Assembly: GCF_031628175.1 (NCBI RefSeq)
Contig: NZ_JAVLVT010000001.1
Location: forward strand, 1,054,001 to 1,118,000
DNA length: 64,000 bases
From: Lipingzhangella_A rawalii
GTDB lineage: Bacteria > Actinomycetota > Actinomycetes > Streptosporangiales > Streptosporangiaceae
Reading direction: 5' to 3'
Below the pieces are notes generated by a model. That model was not told the DNA's origin and made no database searches. It was given only the letters and a program-made list of their open reading frames with translations. Position 1 is the first letter of the stretch, and each line of letters begins with the position of its first letter. Of this stretch, positions 32,689 through 42,011 are shown piece after piece. A program made the translations under genes and the position numbers.

Positions 32689-34332
32689 TCACCCGTCCCG
32701 CAGCGCCTCGGCGGCGGCCTCGGTGCGGTTACGGACCCCGAGCTTGGCCAGGATGCTGGCCACGTGCTGCTCAACGGTGCGGCGGCTGAGGTAGAGCCGG
32801 TCGGCGATCTCCGGGTTCGACCGGCCCTCGCCCACGAGCTCCAGGACCTCGGTCTCCCGCCTGGTCAACAGTGTGCGCCCCTTCGGGCCGGGCCGACTGA
32901 CCGGCACCCCGGCCTCACGCAGCAGCGCCGCCGCACCGTCGGCGTCGTGTGCGGCACCGAGAGCGTCGAAGGCGGCCAGCGCGGTGCGCGCCTCGTCGGC
33001 GAAAACCTCCGGCGAGATCTCCCGGAGAGTCTCGGCCAGCAGTAGGCGGGTGCGTGCCGCGTGCAGCGGCATTTCCAGCCGGGTGAACGTGGTCAGGGCC
33101 ATCTCCAGATGTGCGCGTGCCTCGTCGTGCTCGCCGATTGCCTGTAGCGCCTGTCCCCGCAGGCGCGCCCCGCGGGCCTGCGCGACGTCGCACGTGTAGG
33201 CGGCGGCGAGCTTACCCAGCCGGCGCCCGAGGTCCGCGGCGCCGTCCGGGTGCCCCTGGGCCAGCTCGGCGCGGCCCAACAGCTCCAGCAACGCGGCGGC
33301 TTCCAGCCGATCCGCGCCCAGCCCGGCCAAGGCACGGCGCAGCCCCGCCTCGGCGGTGGCTGCCCGTCCCCGCTGAAGATGAAGTTCGGCAATCACCCCG
33401 GTGGCCGGTGGCTGGTCTTCGAGGCCGGTGACCAGGCGCTCGGCCTCCTCCAGCCGTCCCTGGGCCAGCCGCAGCCGTGCCAGTGCCGCCGCGGACTGGT
33501 TGTGCAGCGCGGGGATCGCGGCTCGGGCGGCCGCCTGGGCGGCATACAGCTCCTCCTCGGCCTGCACCCAGTCCCCTAGCTCCACCAAGAGTTCGCCGTA
33601 CAGCGTGCGGCACGACGCGTAGAGGTACGGTGGACCGACGCGCGCGGCGTAGCGGTCGGCGGCACGGACCCAGTCCACCGCTCGTGGGAACTGCCCGCAG
33701 GCACTGCACGAGATAATCGTCGTGCAGCTGTTCCACACCACTGTGTCGCGGTGCGTGCCCTCTCCACCCAGTGACCCGGCCATCGCCTCGTCCAGGCAGC
33801 TCACCCCGTCTTCCACCCGGCCTTGGGCGACCAGGCTGGCCCCGAGCTCGGCCAGGGCACACAATCGCAGGTCGTCGTCGCCGACTTGCCGGCCATGCTG
33901 GAACACCTCGCGTGCCACCGCCTCACTGGCGACGGGATCCGCGGTGGTGAAGGCTGCTTCGTGGAGCACGACCCACGGGCGCCAGGCCGCCAAGTCGTAC
34001 TCGTCGACCAGTCGGCGCGCCCGCGCGAGCCAGCCCGTGGCCGCCGTCGGGTTGCCGTGGTTGGCCGCATGCAGCCGGCACAGCCACAGTGCCACCGGCA
34101 CGCACCGGGCGATCTGACCGGCGTGGTGGTAGGCAGCGTACGCCCGTTCGCGCAGCTCGATCCCGTCGTAGGCCTCGCCCAGCCACAGCAGCGCCTCCCC
34201 CAGCCCGTCCAGCGCCTCTGGACTTTCCTCGGCCTCCAGAGCGGCGGTGAACGCGTCCCGGGCCTCCGCCCAGTCGGCCATGGCCAGCGCACGCTCGCCT
34301 GCCGTGAGCAACGAGACCGTGTCGCCCTCCAT
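32689..34332 (-). CDS. LuxR-family regulator with helical-repeat sensor region
   Basis: 547 residues. Residues ~1-470 are alpha-helical, Ala/Leu-rich TPR-like repeats (for example LDGLGEALLWLGEAYDGIELRERAYAAYHHAG). The C-terminus is a LuxR helix-turn-helix: LLTRRETEVLELVGEG, NPEIADRLYLSRRTVEQHVASILAKLGV. There is no P-loop ATPase module, unlike full LAL regulators. ATG 34332 (MEGDTV) chosen over upstream GTG 34374. Divergent (144 bp) from a methyltransferase/nitroreductase pair that it may control. Confidence 0.85.
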   Translation of the reverse strand: MEGDTVSLLTAGERALAMADWAEARDAFTAALEAEESPEALDGLGEALLWLGEAYDGIELRERAYAAYHHAGQIARCVPVALWLCRLHAANHGNPTAATGWLARARRLVDEYDLAAWRPWVVLHEAAFTTADPVASEAVAREVFQHGRQVGDDDLRLCALAELGASLVAQGRVEDGVSCLDEAMAGSLGGEGTHRDTVVWNSCTTIISCSACGQFPRAVDWVRAADRYAARVGPPYLYASCRTLYGELLVELGDWVQAEEELYAAQAAARAAIPALHNQSAAALARLRLAQGRLEEAERLVTGLEDQPPATGVIAELHLQRGRAATAEAGLRRALAGLGADRLEAAALLELLGRAELAQGHPDGAADLGRRLGKLAAAYTCDVAQARGARLRGQALQAIGEHDEARAHLEMALTTFTRLEMPLHAARTRLLLAETLREISPEVFADEARTALAAFDALGAAHDADGAAALLREAGVPVSRPGPKGRTLLTRRETEVLELVGEGRSNPEIADRLYLSRRTVEQHVASILAKLGVRNRTEAAAEALRDG

Positions 34333-34475
34333 GGACCCAGCGTAGAGGCTACGTAGGCAGATGAGTGAGCTCACGGATGCTCTGCGGCCGAATGTGGATC
34401 ACGGTGGGGGCAGTGGGTGGCCCGACCGGGCGCCGACCGTCGCGTGAACCAACTTGTGACCAGGAGTGATACGCC

Positions 34476-35357
34476 ATGACACAGGCTGAGACCTTCGACC
34501 CGCGGGCGTATAAGCAGGCCCTTCAGCAGGAGTGGCAGGACGCCGCACCGGGCTGGCGACGGTGGGTCGCCACGATGGAGACCGACGAAGGCGGGCAGGG
34601 CATGAGCCGGAAACTGGTCGAGCTCGCCGACGTGGGCCCCGGCCACGCGGTGTTGGATGTCGGCGCGGGCTACGCCGAGCCGGGGGTAACCGTGGTGAAC
34701 ACGATCGCCCCGGGCGGCCGGCTCACCCTCCAGGACCTCTCCGCGCCGATGCTCGCCTTCGCGCGCGAGCGGGTTGCCGAGGCCGCCGCCGGTGGGGTCG
34801 AGGTGGACATTCTGGAAGGCGACATCGAAACGCTGGCGCTGCCCGAGGCGTACTACAACGCCGTGGTGAGCCGGTCGGCTCTCATGTACGCCGTCGATGT
34901 TGTCGGCGTGCTGGGGCGCCTGCGGGCGACACTGCGACCGGCGGGGCGGCTGGCGGCCAGTGTGTGGGGCCCGCCGGAGCAGGTCGGTTTCGCTGCCTCG
35001 CTTTCGGTGATGCTGGACGAGTTGCAGCTGCCGCCGCCACCGAAGGACCGCCCCGGACCGTTCGCGCTGGGTGACCCGGAGCGGCTGGCCGCGCTGGTGG
35101 CGCACGCCGGGTTCACCGAAGTGAACATCGGAAGCCGCACGCTCGTGTGGGAGTTCGCCTCACGCCAGGCGTGCACGCAGTTCCTGCGCGACGTGGCACC
35201 ACCGGTGACCGCACTGGTTGCCGACCGGCCCGAGGACGTGCGGCAACGCGTTTGGCAGCGGGTGACCAGTGAGGCGTGGGAACCGTTCGCGGAGCCCGAC
35301 GGGCGCGTCCGCCTGCCGAACCGGGCGCTGTGGGTAGCAGCCACGAACCCGGCGTGA
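34476..35357 (+). CDS. Class I SAM-dependent methyltransferase
   Basis: 293 residues. SAM-binding motif I is AVLDVGAGYAEPGVTVVN (~50-67), motif II TLQDLSAPMLAFARERV, and VVSRSALMYAVDVVGVLGRLRATLRPAGRLAASVWG is the post-motif segment of UbiE-like enzymes. Substrate unknown. CAGGAG precedes the ATG. Followed after 34 bp by the nitroreductase gene; both probably form an operon under the divergent LuxR regulator. Confidence 0.85.
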   Translation: MTQAETFDPRAYKQALQQEWQDAAPGWRRWVATMETDEGGQGMSRKLVELADVGPGHAVLDVGAGYAEPGVTVVNTIAPGGRLTLQDLSAPMLAFARERVAEAAAGGVEVDILEGDIETLALPEAYYNAVVSRSALMYAVDVVGVLGRLRATLRPAGRLAASVWGPPEQVGFAASLSVMLDELQLPPPPKDRPGPFALGDPERLAALVAHAGFTEVNIGSRTLVWEFASRQACTQFLRDVAPPVTALVADRPEDVRQRVWQRVTSEAWEPFAEPDGRVRLPNRALWVAATNPA

Positions 35358-35391
35358 CTCACCGTCCCGCGAGTAGCAGAAGGAGCCGACA

Positions 35392-36084
35392 ATGCGTATT
35401 GACGAGTTGGATCTGGCCAGCGTTGACCACGTGCTGACCACCACCCGGGCGGCGCGGCGTCGACTGGACCTGGACCGCCCGGTCCCGCTCACGGTGATCC
35501 GAGAGTGCCTGGAGATTGCGCTGCAAGCCCCCAACGGGTTCAACTTCCAGCTCTGGCGGTGGCTGGTGGTCACCGAGCCCGACACCCGTGCCGCAATCGC
35601 CGAGATCTACCGGCGCATGGCGCTGCCGGCCGTGGGCGCGCTGGCGAGCCAGGTTCCGGCCGACGACGTCGGCACCAGGAAAGTCGCGGACTCCAGCCGC
35701 TACCTGGGAGAGCACCTGGATCAGGTGCCGGTGTTGGTGATTCCGTGCCACGTCGGCGGCCTGGCCGAGAACCGTGCGCTGTTCGCCGAGCTGGGCTACG
35801 ACTCCGACCTGGACAATATGGCCGCGTCGGCGACCTACGGGGAGATCTGGCCGGCGGCCTGGAGCCTCATGCTGGCGCTGCGCGCCCGCGGGCTCGGCTC
35901 GTCGCTGACGATGATCCATCTCGGTGCCGAACCGGAGGTCGCCCGGCTGCTCGCCATCCCTGACGGCGTGTCGCAGGCCGGGCTGATCCCGGTCGCCTAC
36001 TTCCGTGGTGAGGATTTCGCACCCGGGCCGCGCAGACCACTGGCCGAGGTCGCCTTCCAGGACCGTTGGAACACGCCACTGTAG
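35392..36084 (+). CDS. Nitroreductase-family flavoprotein
   Basis: 230 residues. FMN-binding features: LTTTRAARRRLDLDRP at the N-terminus, EIALQAPNGFNFQLWRWLVV (usual APSxxNxQPWxF), and the C-terminal segment VSQAGLIPVAYFRGEDF followed by PRRPLAEV. Enzymes of this family reduce nitro groups, quinones or flavins with NAD(P)H, and some reduce or oxidise natural-product intermediates. AAGGAG lies 6 nt before the ATG. A weak GC-rich inverted repeat (GGGGCC ... GGCCCC, 36084-36106) follows the stop and may terminate the operon. Confidence 0.85.
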   Translation: MRIDELDLASVDHVLTTTRAARRRLDLDRPVPLTVIRECLEIALQAPNGFNFQLWRWLVVTEPDTRAAIAEIYRRMALPAVGALASQVPADDVGTRKVADSSRYLGEHLDQVPVLVIPCHVGGLAENRALFAELGYDSDLDNMAASATYGEIWPAAWSLMLALRARGLGSSLTMIHLGAEPEVARLLAIPDGVSQAGLIPVAYFRGEDFAPGPRRPLAEVAFQDRWNTPL

Positions 36085-36772
36085 GGGCCTTCCGGCGAGA
36101 GCGGCCCCACTACTGTTCTGCGGTGCTCTTCGGGTGACGATATGGGGGGGATGGTGGTGGGGATCTGGTCGGTGGTCGTGGCCCGTACCAACGGTGTGGG
36201 GTTGTCGTTGTCTGTCCCTGCCGGCACTGCCGGTTCCAGCTGTGTGACCGGGGTGTCGGTGCCCCGACGGGTCGTGCGGGGCTGACCTCGTCGCTCTTTA
36301 GCGGAAGGCACCGCAAGCCCGCCACCGATGGAGCGATCACTCCCCATGTCCACCGTCTGAGGCCACACCCCGAGCTTCTCGGCAGCCTGCCCCTCCGAGT
36401 CCCTGAGCACACCGCAGACCGATCCGCGCCCGCTGGGCCACGACCTACGCCGAGACGTGCCCCGCGCGGGACTTCAGCCTGCGCCGATCCCCATCACGAA
36501 CGACCGAGGACCGCGTCCACCGCCCCCGTTCCGCCATTCAGACAGAACTTCAACTCGTCAACGAACGGACAACGCAGAACACTCGATCACCCGCCACGAA
36601 ATCCAGTCACGCGGTGGCAGTGTTGTCCATTGTCCGCTGTCCGGAACACCCACACTGGTGCCCGCGGGGGTCGAGAATCACCTGGAACCGTCATGGTCGG
36701 GAGGCGGCATGTGCGGGGCGTGCCGAGACACGTGGGCCCGCTCGGCCGGGAAACGCTCCCGCGCCTGAGCCG
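36085..36772. other. Intergenic stretch without a recognisable gene
   Basis: 688 bp between two convergent genes. Several frames are open (minus strand 35997-36410, plus strand 36457-36768), but they are rich in Pro/Arg/Thr, lack ribosome sites and show no known domain. The second half contains short Cys-containing words but no confident zinc ribbon. It may be remnant DNA. Confidence 0.4.
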
Positions 36773-37594
36773 TCAGTCCGGCTTGCGGGCCACCCCGGCC
36801 ACGGTCAACCGCCTGTCGGTGGGCACACGGTCCGGGTCGACCGGCTGGTCCGGACGCCACAGCACGGGGAATACAAGCCCCGGATCGACCAGCTCGAAGT
36901 CACCCAGCAGGTGGGTGATCTCCTCCGGCGTGCGGGCCCAGCCCACCCCCATGTTCTCCCGGTTAATGCGCGCCAGCTCCTGCTGGTCGGGAATACCGGT
37001 GTCGACCATCGAGGTGAAGAACAGGTAGCTCCCCGGCGCCACAGCCTCCCGATACTCGGCCATCACCTCCTCGGCGATATCCGGGGACAGATAGTGCATC
37101 ATGCCCACGAGCATCACCGCTATCGGGCGGCGAAAGTCCAGCAGCGCGTCCACTTCGGGATCGGCGAGGACCTGTTTCGGGTAGCGCACGTCTGCGGTGA
37201 CCACCGTGGTGTTGCCGTTCTCCGCCAGCAGCGCGCGGCCATGGGTCAGCACCACCGGATCGCTGTCCACGTAGGCCACCCGCGCGTCGGCGTTGTACTC
37301 CTGGGCGACCTGATGCGTGTTCTGCGCGGCGGGCAATCCGCTGCCCAGATCCAGGAACTGGTCCACCCCGGCGTCGCGGGCCAGGAAACGCACCCCGCGG
37401 ATCAAGGTGCGGCGCTGCTCCTGTGCAGCCTCCTTCAGACCCGGAATCTGTGCAGCGGCGTGCTCGGCGAGCTCCCGGTCGACGGCCACGTTGTCCTTGC
37501 CGCCCAGCAACGCGTCATAGGCACGGGGCATGCTGGGCTTGGAGAAGTCCACCCCGGGCGGGGGCCAGTGCGCCCCATCATCAATGTCACTCAT
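36773..37594 (-). CDS. SAM-dependent methyltransferase, PF04672 (DUF574) family
   Basis: 273 residues, an actinomycete-specific family usually present in many copies. Typical opening PPGVDFSKPSMPRAYDALLGGKDN, then NRRTLIRG-like EQRRTLIRGVRFLARDAGVDQFLDLGSGLP (SAM motif), ARVAYVDSDPVVLTHGRALL and VMLVGMMHYL. Substrate unknown. ATG 37594 gives the family-typical short N-terminus; ATG 37606 is an alternative. Confidence 0.88.
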   Translation of the reverse strand: MSDIDDGAHWPPPGVDFSKPSMPRAYDALLGGKDNVAVDRELAEHAAAQIPGLKEAAQEQRRTLIRGVRFLARDAGVDQFLDLGSGLPAAQNTHQVAQEYNADARVAYVDSDPVVLTHGRALLAENGNTTVVTADVRYPKQVLADPEVDALLDFRRPIAVMLVGMMHYLSPDIAEEVMAEYREAVAPGSYLFFTSMVDTGIPDQQELARINRENMGVGWARTPEEITHLLGDFELVDPGLVFPVLWRPDQPVDPDRVPTDRRLTVAGVARKPD

Positions 37595-38079
37595 GATCTC
37601 ATGCATCCCCGTATGCCTGATTTGACCGAATATGACACACACTACCCATATCGCCCTCCTGGCCACACTCGTAAAGCCCAGAGTCACGTCCCGAACATTT
37701 GCGCACGCACGAAGCCAGGGAACAACGGCCCTTCCTCAGCGCTCGGACTTTCACAGCAGCAGGTCAGGCGACAGATAATGCTGGTTACGACGAGCGAATG
37801 CGCTGCCGTGTATTCCTCGCAGCGATCCGGTGCACCCGCAACCGCGCCTGGAGCCAGGGCATAGCCCATGGGGCATTCCCAGTGCGGGGGAACAGCCAGT
37901 GCACAGCCCATCTCGTGCCCTGCTACCGTCACCACCCCACTCCATGACCGGGCTGCGCTCGCGGCGAAGCCCCACACCTCGCCCTGGCCAGGCAGCGACT
38001 TTCCGAACACCACCAGCACCGGCCTACCGTCTCTGGGCCTGCCAACACGACTGGCGGGGATACGCATACCCGCTCGCCC
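37595..38079. other. Intergenic, no gene recognised
   Basis: 485 bp between divergent genes. The left 120 bp is AT-rich and probably holds the methyltransferase promoter. A minus-strand frame at 37684-38067 (127 codons) has no recognisable domain or ribosome site and is not called. Confidence 0.4.
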
Positions 38080-39087
38080 ATGGCCGTTCCTGAACGGATA
38101 CGCAGTGGGGCTCCCAGCATTCGTCCTCGCCGAGCTGTTCTCCTATCCCCCACCCGGGGGGTAGCGTTCTCGTCGTCGAACGCCGGGAATCCACAACACC
38201 CGGCCGGACCAGAGGGAGGCAGGTGCAGCACCATCACGGTTGTTCCCCACTCCGAGAATCTCCTGGCGATCAGTGACCTGCATATTTCCCACCCCGCGAA
38301 CCGGGAGGTGCTGGCGCAGCTGCGCCCCTGGACTCCGCAGGACTGGCTGATCGTGGCCGGTGACGTGGCAGAGCACGCTGCGGACGTCACTCGGGCCCTC
38401 GAAACGCTTCGTGAGCGCTTCGCCACCGTCATCTGGGTCCCCGGAAACCACGAACTGTGGACCCATCGCGCGGACCCGCTGCAACTCCGCGGTGAGGAGC
38501 GGTATCTGTACCTGGTGGAAGCCTGCCGCGCCCTCGGCGTCATCACGCCGGAAGACCCCTACCCGGTCTGGACGGGGCCAGACGGCCCGGTCTGTGTCGC
38601 TCCCCTGTTTCTCCTGTACGACTACACCTTTCTCGCGCCGGGAACCTCAACGCCCGAGGAGTCGTTGGCACAGGCGTACGCGACGGGAATCGTGTGCACC
38701 GACGAGGCGATGCTGCACCCCGACCCCTATCCCACACGTGCGGCGTGGTGTGCCGCGCGGCTGGACGGCACCGAAGCGCGACTCGAACAGGCGGCGGCAC
38801 AGCTGCCCACGGTGCTGGTGAACCACTGGCCGCTGGTTCGCGCCCCGACCCAGGTACTCCGCTACCCGGAGTTCGCCCAGTGGTGCGGTACCGAACACAC
38901 CGCCGACTGGCATGTACGTTTTCGGGCCCGGGCCGCCGTCTATGGCCACCTGCACATCCCCCGCACCACCGTGCACGACGAGGTCCCGTTTCACGAAGTC
39001 TCGGTCGGCTACCCACGTGAGTGGCAGCCACGGGGTGGCCCCAGCGGACTGCGCCGGATCCTTCCAGAGGCGTCCGGCGGTGACTAG
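38080..39087 (+). CDS. Calcineurin-like metallophosphoesterase
   Basis: Up to 335 residues. Metal-binding motifs are in order: AISDLHISHP (DxH), VAGDVAEHAAD (GDxxE), VWVPGNHELWTH as GNHE, VNHWPLVRAP and YGHLHIPRT (GHxH). The core begins only at residue ~62, and the first ~60 codons look non-coding; no other ATG, GTG or TTG is in frame before it. A good ribosome site (GGGAGGCAG before GTG 38223) is in the wrong frame. Either initiation is unusual or a base error lies near 38220. Substrate unknown. Confidence 0.82.
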   Translation: MAVPERIRSGAPSIRPRRAVLLSPTRGVAFSSSNAGNPQHPAGPEGGRCSTITVVPHSENLLAISDLHISHPANREVLAQLRPWTPQDWLIVAGDVAEHAADVTRALETLRERFATVIWVPGNHELWTHRADPLQLRGEERYLYLVEACRALGVITPEDPYPVWTGPDGPVCVAPLFLLYDYTFLAPGTSTPEESLAQAYATGIVCTDEAMLHPDPYPTRAAWCAARLDGTEARLEQAAAQLPTVLVNHWPLVRAPTQVLRYPEFAQWCGTEHTADWHVRFRARAAVYGHLHIPRTTVHDEVPFHEVSVGYPREWQPRGGPSGLRRILPEASGGD

Positions 39088-39514
39088 CCGCACAGTGCCG
39101 CCCCACCGGGGCTGCGATTCCGGCTACGGAGCTCGCGGGTGGCAGCGCCGCCCGGCTGCGACAGCTATGCCCGCCGGTGGGAGCGCATCACCGGATGATC
39201 GCCGCAATTCCCTACCTTCTGGCCGAGAACACCGGAATGGCTCGCAACCAGGACCACAGCCTCGGCGATCGTCAAGGCCACAGCTTCAACCGCGCAGCGC
39301 TTATGGGAAACGCCCCTGGCTCTGGTACCGGTGCCGAGCGATATGGCCCGTCGCAGGGCGTGCCGCCACAGATCCCGGCGATCGAACTGCACGAACCCCG
39401 CTCACCCTTCCCGCATCGCTGGAATCGGGCCATGTGGCAGGCGTTGCCGGACAACCCGCGACCGCACGCGCCCCGATCTCGGCCACCTCGCCGTGGCGAC
39501 AGTAGTCTTGGCAG
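39088..39514. other. Intergenic, no gene recognised
   Basis: 427 bp between the phosphoesterase and the next methyltransferase on the same strand. Open frames here are shadows of one another with no domain signature; no terminator or promoter stood out. Confidence 0.4.
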
Positions 39515-40237
39515 GTGTTTTCACCACACGGTCCGTCGCTTTGGGAACTGGCCACCCAGGCGCTGTCCTCGGTCGAACGTGGCTATGACCTGCTCGCGCC
39601 AAAGTTCGACCACACCCCGTTTCGCACCCCGGATCCCGTTATCGACGCCACCACCGCGGCGCTGCGCCCGCTGGGCCCGTTCGAGCGGGGCCTGGACATG
39701 TGCTGTGGCACCGGAGCGGGAATGCGCTCCCTCCACTCGCTGTGCATGGGACCGGTTGTGGGCGTTGACGTCAGTGCCGGCATGCTCGCCCAGGCACGTG
39801 AAGCCGCCGCGGACTCCAGGTGGGTGCGGGCCGACGTTCGGGTCCTACCCTTCCGCCCGGGCTTCGACCTGATCGTGACTTTCGGCTCCCTCGGGCATTT
39901 CCTGCCGGAGGAACGACCCACACTGATGGCCGAGGTGTGTCGGGCTCTGCGCCCCGGCGGCCTGTTCGCGTTCCCACTCGGTGCGCCCCCGCCTGCCACC
40001 TCACTCGCGAATTGGGCCCTGACCGGGTTCGACCTGGCGATGCGGGTGCGCAACGCGGTGTGGCACCCACCGTTCGTCATGTACTACCGCACCTGGCCAC
40101 TGCACGCTGTGCGGACCGACCTGCACCACGCCGGATTCACCAGCACGACCATCCCCATGGAAACTCTGGGACGCCGCACGGACGGAACTCCCCGGGCCCG
40201 GCTGGTCCTGGCCCATAAGCCCCACCCGTCCGAGTGA
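39515..40237 (+). CDS. Class I SAM-dependent methyltransferase
   Basis: 240 residues. Motif I is GLDMCCGTGAGMRSLHSL (~55-72), motif II GVDVSAGMLAQAREA, then LIVTFGSLGHFLPEERPTLMAEVCRALRPGGLFAFPLG. The start is GTG 39515 with only a weak ribosome site (GGCAG); residues 15-25 (LSSVERGYDLLAPKFD) already belong to the family, so the start cannot lie far downstream. Substrate unknown. Stands alone. Confidence 0.83.
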   Translation: MFSPHGPSLWELATQALSSVERGYDLLAPKFDHTPFRTPDPVIDATTAALRPLGPFERGLDMCCGTGAGMRSLHSLCMGPVVGVDVSAGMLAQAREAAADSRWVRADVRVLPFRPGFDLIVTFGSLGHFLPEERPTLMAEVCRALRPGGLFAFPLGAPPPATSLANWALTGFDLAMRVRNAVWHPPFVMYYRTWPLHAVRTDLHHAGFTSTTIPMETLGRRTDGTPRARLVLAHKPHPSE

Positions 40238-40798
40238 CTGCACACCGGGGGCGGACAAGCATCCACACGAAGTGTGCCCCGGTGGCCCCGGGCCGACTGG
40301 GGTATCGCGTTGCCACGGCGTTGAGCGCGAGGATGCGCTGGCGGGTGCGGCTGAGGTGCCCGCCGGCGGGTGGTTTCGGCGGTGGGTCCCGCGTGCTCCG
40401 GGCTGGCGGTGGTGGTCGCAGCCCCCGTTTTCGTTCGGAGGCCGGGTGCGGGTTCGGACATGGGAACTATCCGTTGCGGGGATGGTGGTGCCGGTGGTCC
40501 TGCGACGGAGCGCCCCCAAGGCGCAACACCGCCGGCGGCCAACACGGCCCGCACGGGTGACCGCACACCAATCTCCCCCGGAAGCCGCCACGAGGCCCCT
40601 CCGGAGGGAGCCCCCGATCCGTGTGGCGACCGGTCCTGGTGGACGAGCAGGAGAACGAGGGAGGGCGGATCATCACCCCGAGTCGGGACGGGCCGGCCTG
40701 GATCCACGCGTTGGGGACCCGTACCTGGTCCGATATGCTCCGACCGCCTGCGCCAGCCTGCGGCACGCCCCTCGGGGCATTCGGGGACACAGCTTCCC
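40238..40798. other. Intergenic, no gene recognised
   Basis: 561 bp before the mobile-element graveyard. A long minus-strand frame (40084-40968) is open only because of GC bias; it overlaps a real methyltransferase and a MocR remnant and carries no domain. No repeat structure was noticed. Confidence 0.4.
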
Positions 40799-41174
40799 TC
40801 ACGACGAAAACGCCACCGCAGCACACAGGGACTCCATAGCCGCCGTGAAGGCGTGGTCAGACGGGGTGCCGTAACCGATGACGAGGCCATCTCGGCGCGG
40901 CATCGCGCTGTCGGGATGGCGGTAGCCGCTGAGACCGTCCAGTGCCAGGCCCTGGCGCTTGGCGGCACGGAGGGCTACCTTCTCCGTGTCCGGGGGAAGC
41001 TCGACAACGGCGTGCAGGCCCGCGGCGATTCCGCTGACGTGCACGTGTGGAGCGTGCTTGGCGAGTACCGTCACCAGCTGCTCTCGCCGCCGCCGGTACT
41101 TCGTGCGCATCCGGCGTAGGTGGCGGTCGTATGCGCCGCGGGAAACAAAGTCAGCCAGGATGAGCTGCTCCAGA
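40799..41174 (-). pseudogene. C-terminal remnant of a MocR/PdxR-type aminotransferase-like regulator
   Basis: About 125 codons match the end of MocR-family proteins: LEQLILADFVSRGAYDRHLRRMRTKYRRRREQLV, HVSGIAAGLHAVVELP, and a natural C-terminus DGLVIGYGTPSDHAFTAAMESLCAAV. The helix-turn-helix and PLP-lysine parts are missing: immediately upstream the sequence changes to an IS3 transposase fragment in the opposite direction, which evidently inserted or recombined here. Confidence 0.72.
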
Positions 41175-41581
41175 TGTTCCGGCTGATCGACGAGGAGAGA
41201 ACACGCCACAGTGTCTCCCGTATGGCCCGGCTGCTGGGCGTGTCGCGGCAGGGCTACGACAAGCACGCCAACCGGACCGGAGGTGGCCTCTCAGCCCGCG
41301 AGCGGGCCGATGCCGCGTTGGCCGAGCGGATCAGCCACCACCACACCCGCTCGCGCGGCACCTACGGCGCCCCGCGCATCCAGGTCGACCTGCGCCAGAT
41401 GGACGGCATCCGTGCCGGGCGCAACCGCATCACCCGCCTGATGCGCGCCGCGGGACTGGTCGGGGCGCACCGGCGCCACTCGGCCAACGCCCAGCTCAGC
41501 CCCGCCGACTATGAACGTCGTCACACCGCAGCACTGGCCTCAGCGCCGCATTCACCCTCGCTGACCAGCGAAGCCGCCTGA
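41168..41581 (+). pseudogene. IS3-family transposase (orfB) fragment
   Basis: Codons for FRLIDEERTRHSVSRMARLLGVSRQGYDKHANR ... ALAERISHHHTRSRGTYGAPRI then RITRLMRAAGLVG match the N-terminal HTH_21 region of IS3 OrfB. The integrase core with its DDE residues is absent; the frame ends at 41581 in unrelated sequence. The fragment joins directly onto the MocR remnant at the left and an IS481 remnant at the right. Confidence 0.72.
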
Positions 41582-41626
41582 GAACCCAAGCTCACCACCT
41601 GTCAACTGAACCGAAGCAACTTCAGT

Positions 41627-41938
41627 GCGCCGGTTGAGCACGATGTTGTGGGCGGCCAGCTCTGCGGTGATCCGGGCCGCGGGCCACGTGTACTCGCGCC
41701 GCCAGGTCTCGATCATGGCCACGACCTCGCCCGAGGCGGCCCGGGGGCTGCGGTGCGGGACCGAGGAACGCTCGTACAGGCCGGTTGCGCCATAGCGGCG
41801 ATACCGGTTCACCCATGTGGAGGCACACGCCCGCGAGATGCCCATCTCGGCGGCCACGTGGGCGATCGGGCGGCTCATGCAACGCTCGATCAGGCGGCGA
41901 CGGCCCTCGACAGACAGCGGCGCATTACGGTGAGACAC
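41627..41938 (-). pseudogene. IS481-family transposase N-terminal fragment
   Basis: From GTG 41938 about 104 codons read as IS481-type N-terminus: HRNAPLSVEGRRRLIERCM, VAAEMGISRACASTWVNRYRRYGATGLYERSSVPH, VVAMIETWRREYTWPAARITAELA. It breaks off after LNRRT, before the DDE catalytic domain, where the sequence switches to the IS3-derived neighbour. Non-functional. Confidence 0.72.
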
Positions 41939-42011
41939 GAGAGCAGGTCCTTTCAGACGGCTCGATGAGTCGCTCGCACTTCTCATCATCGCCACCAAGG
42001 GCCTGCTCTCC

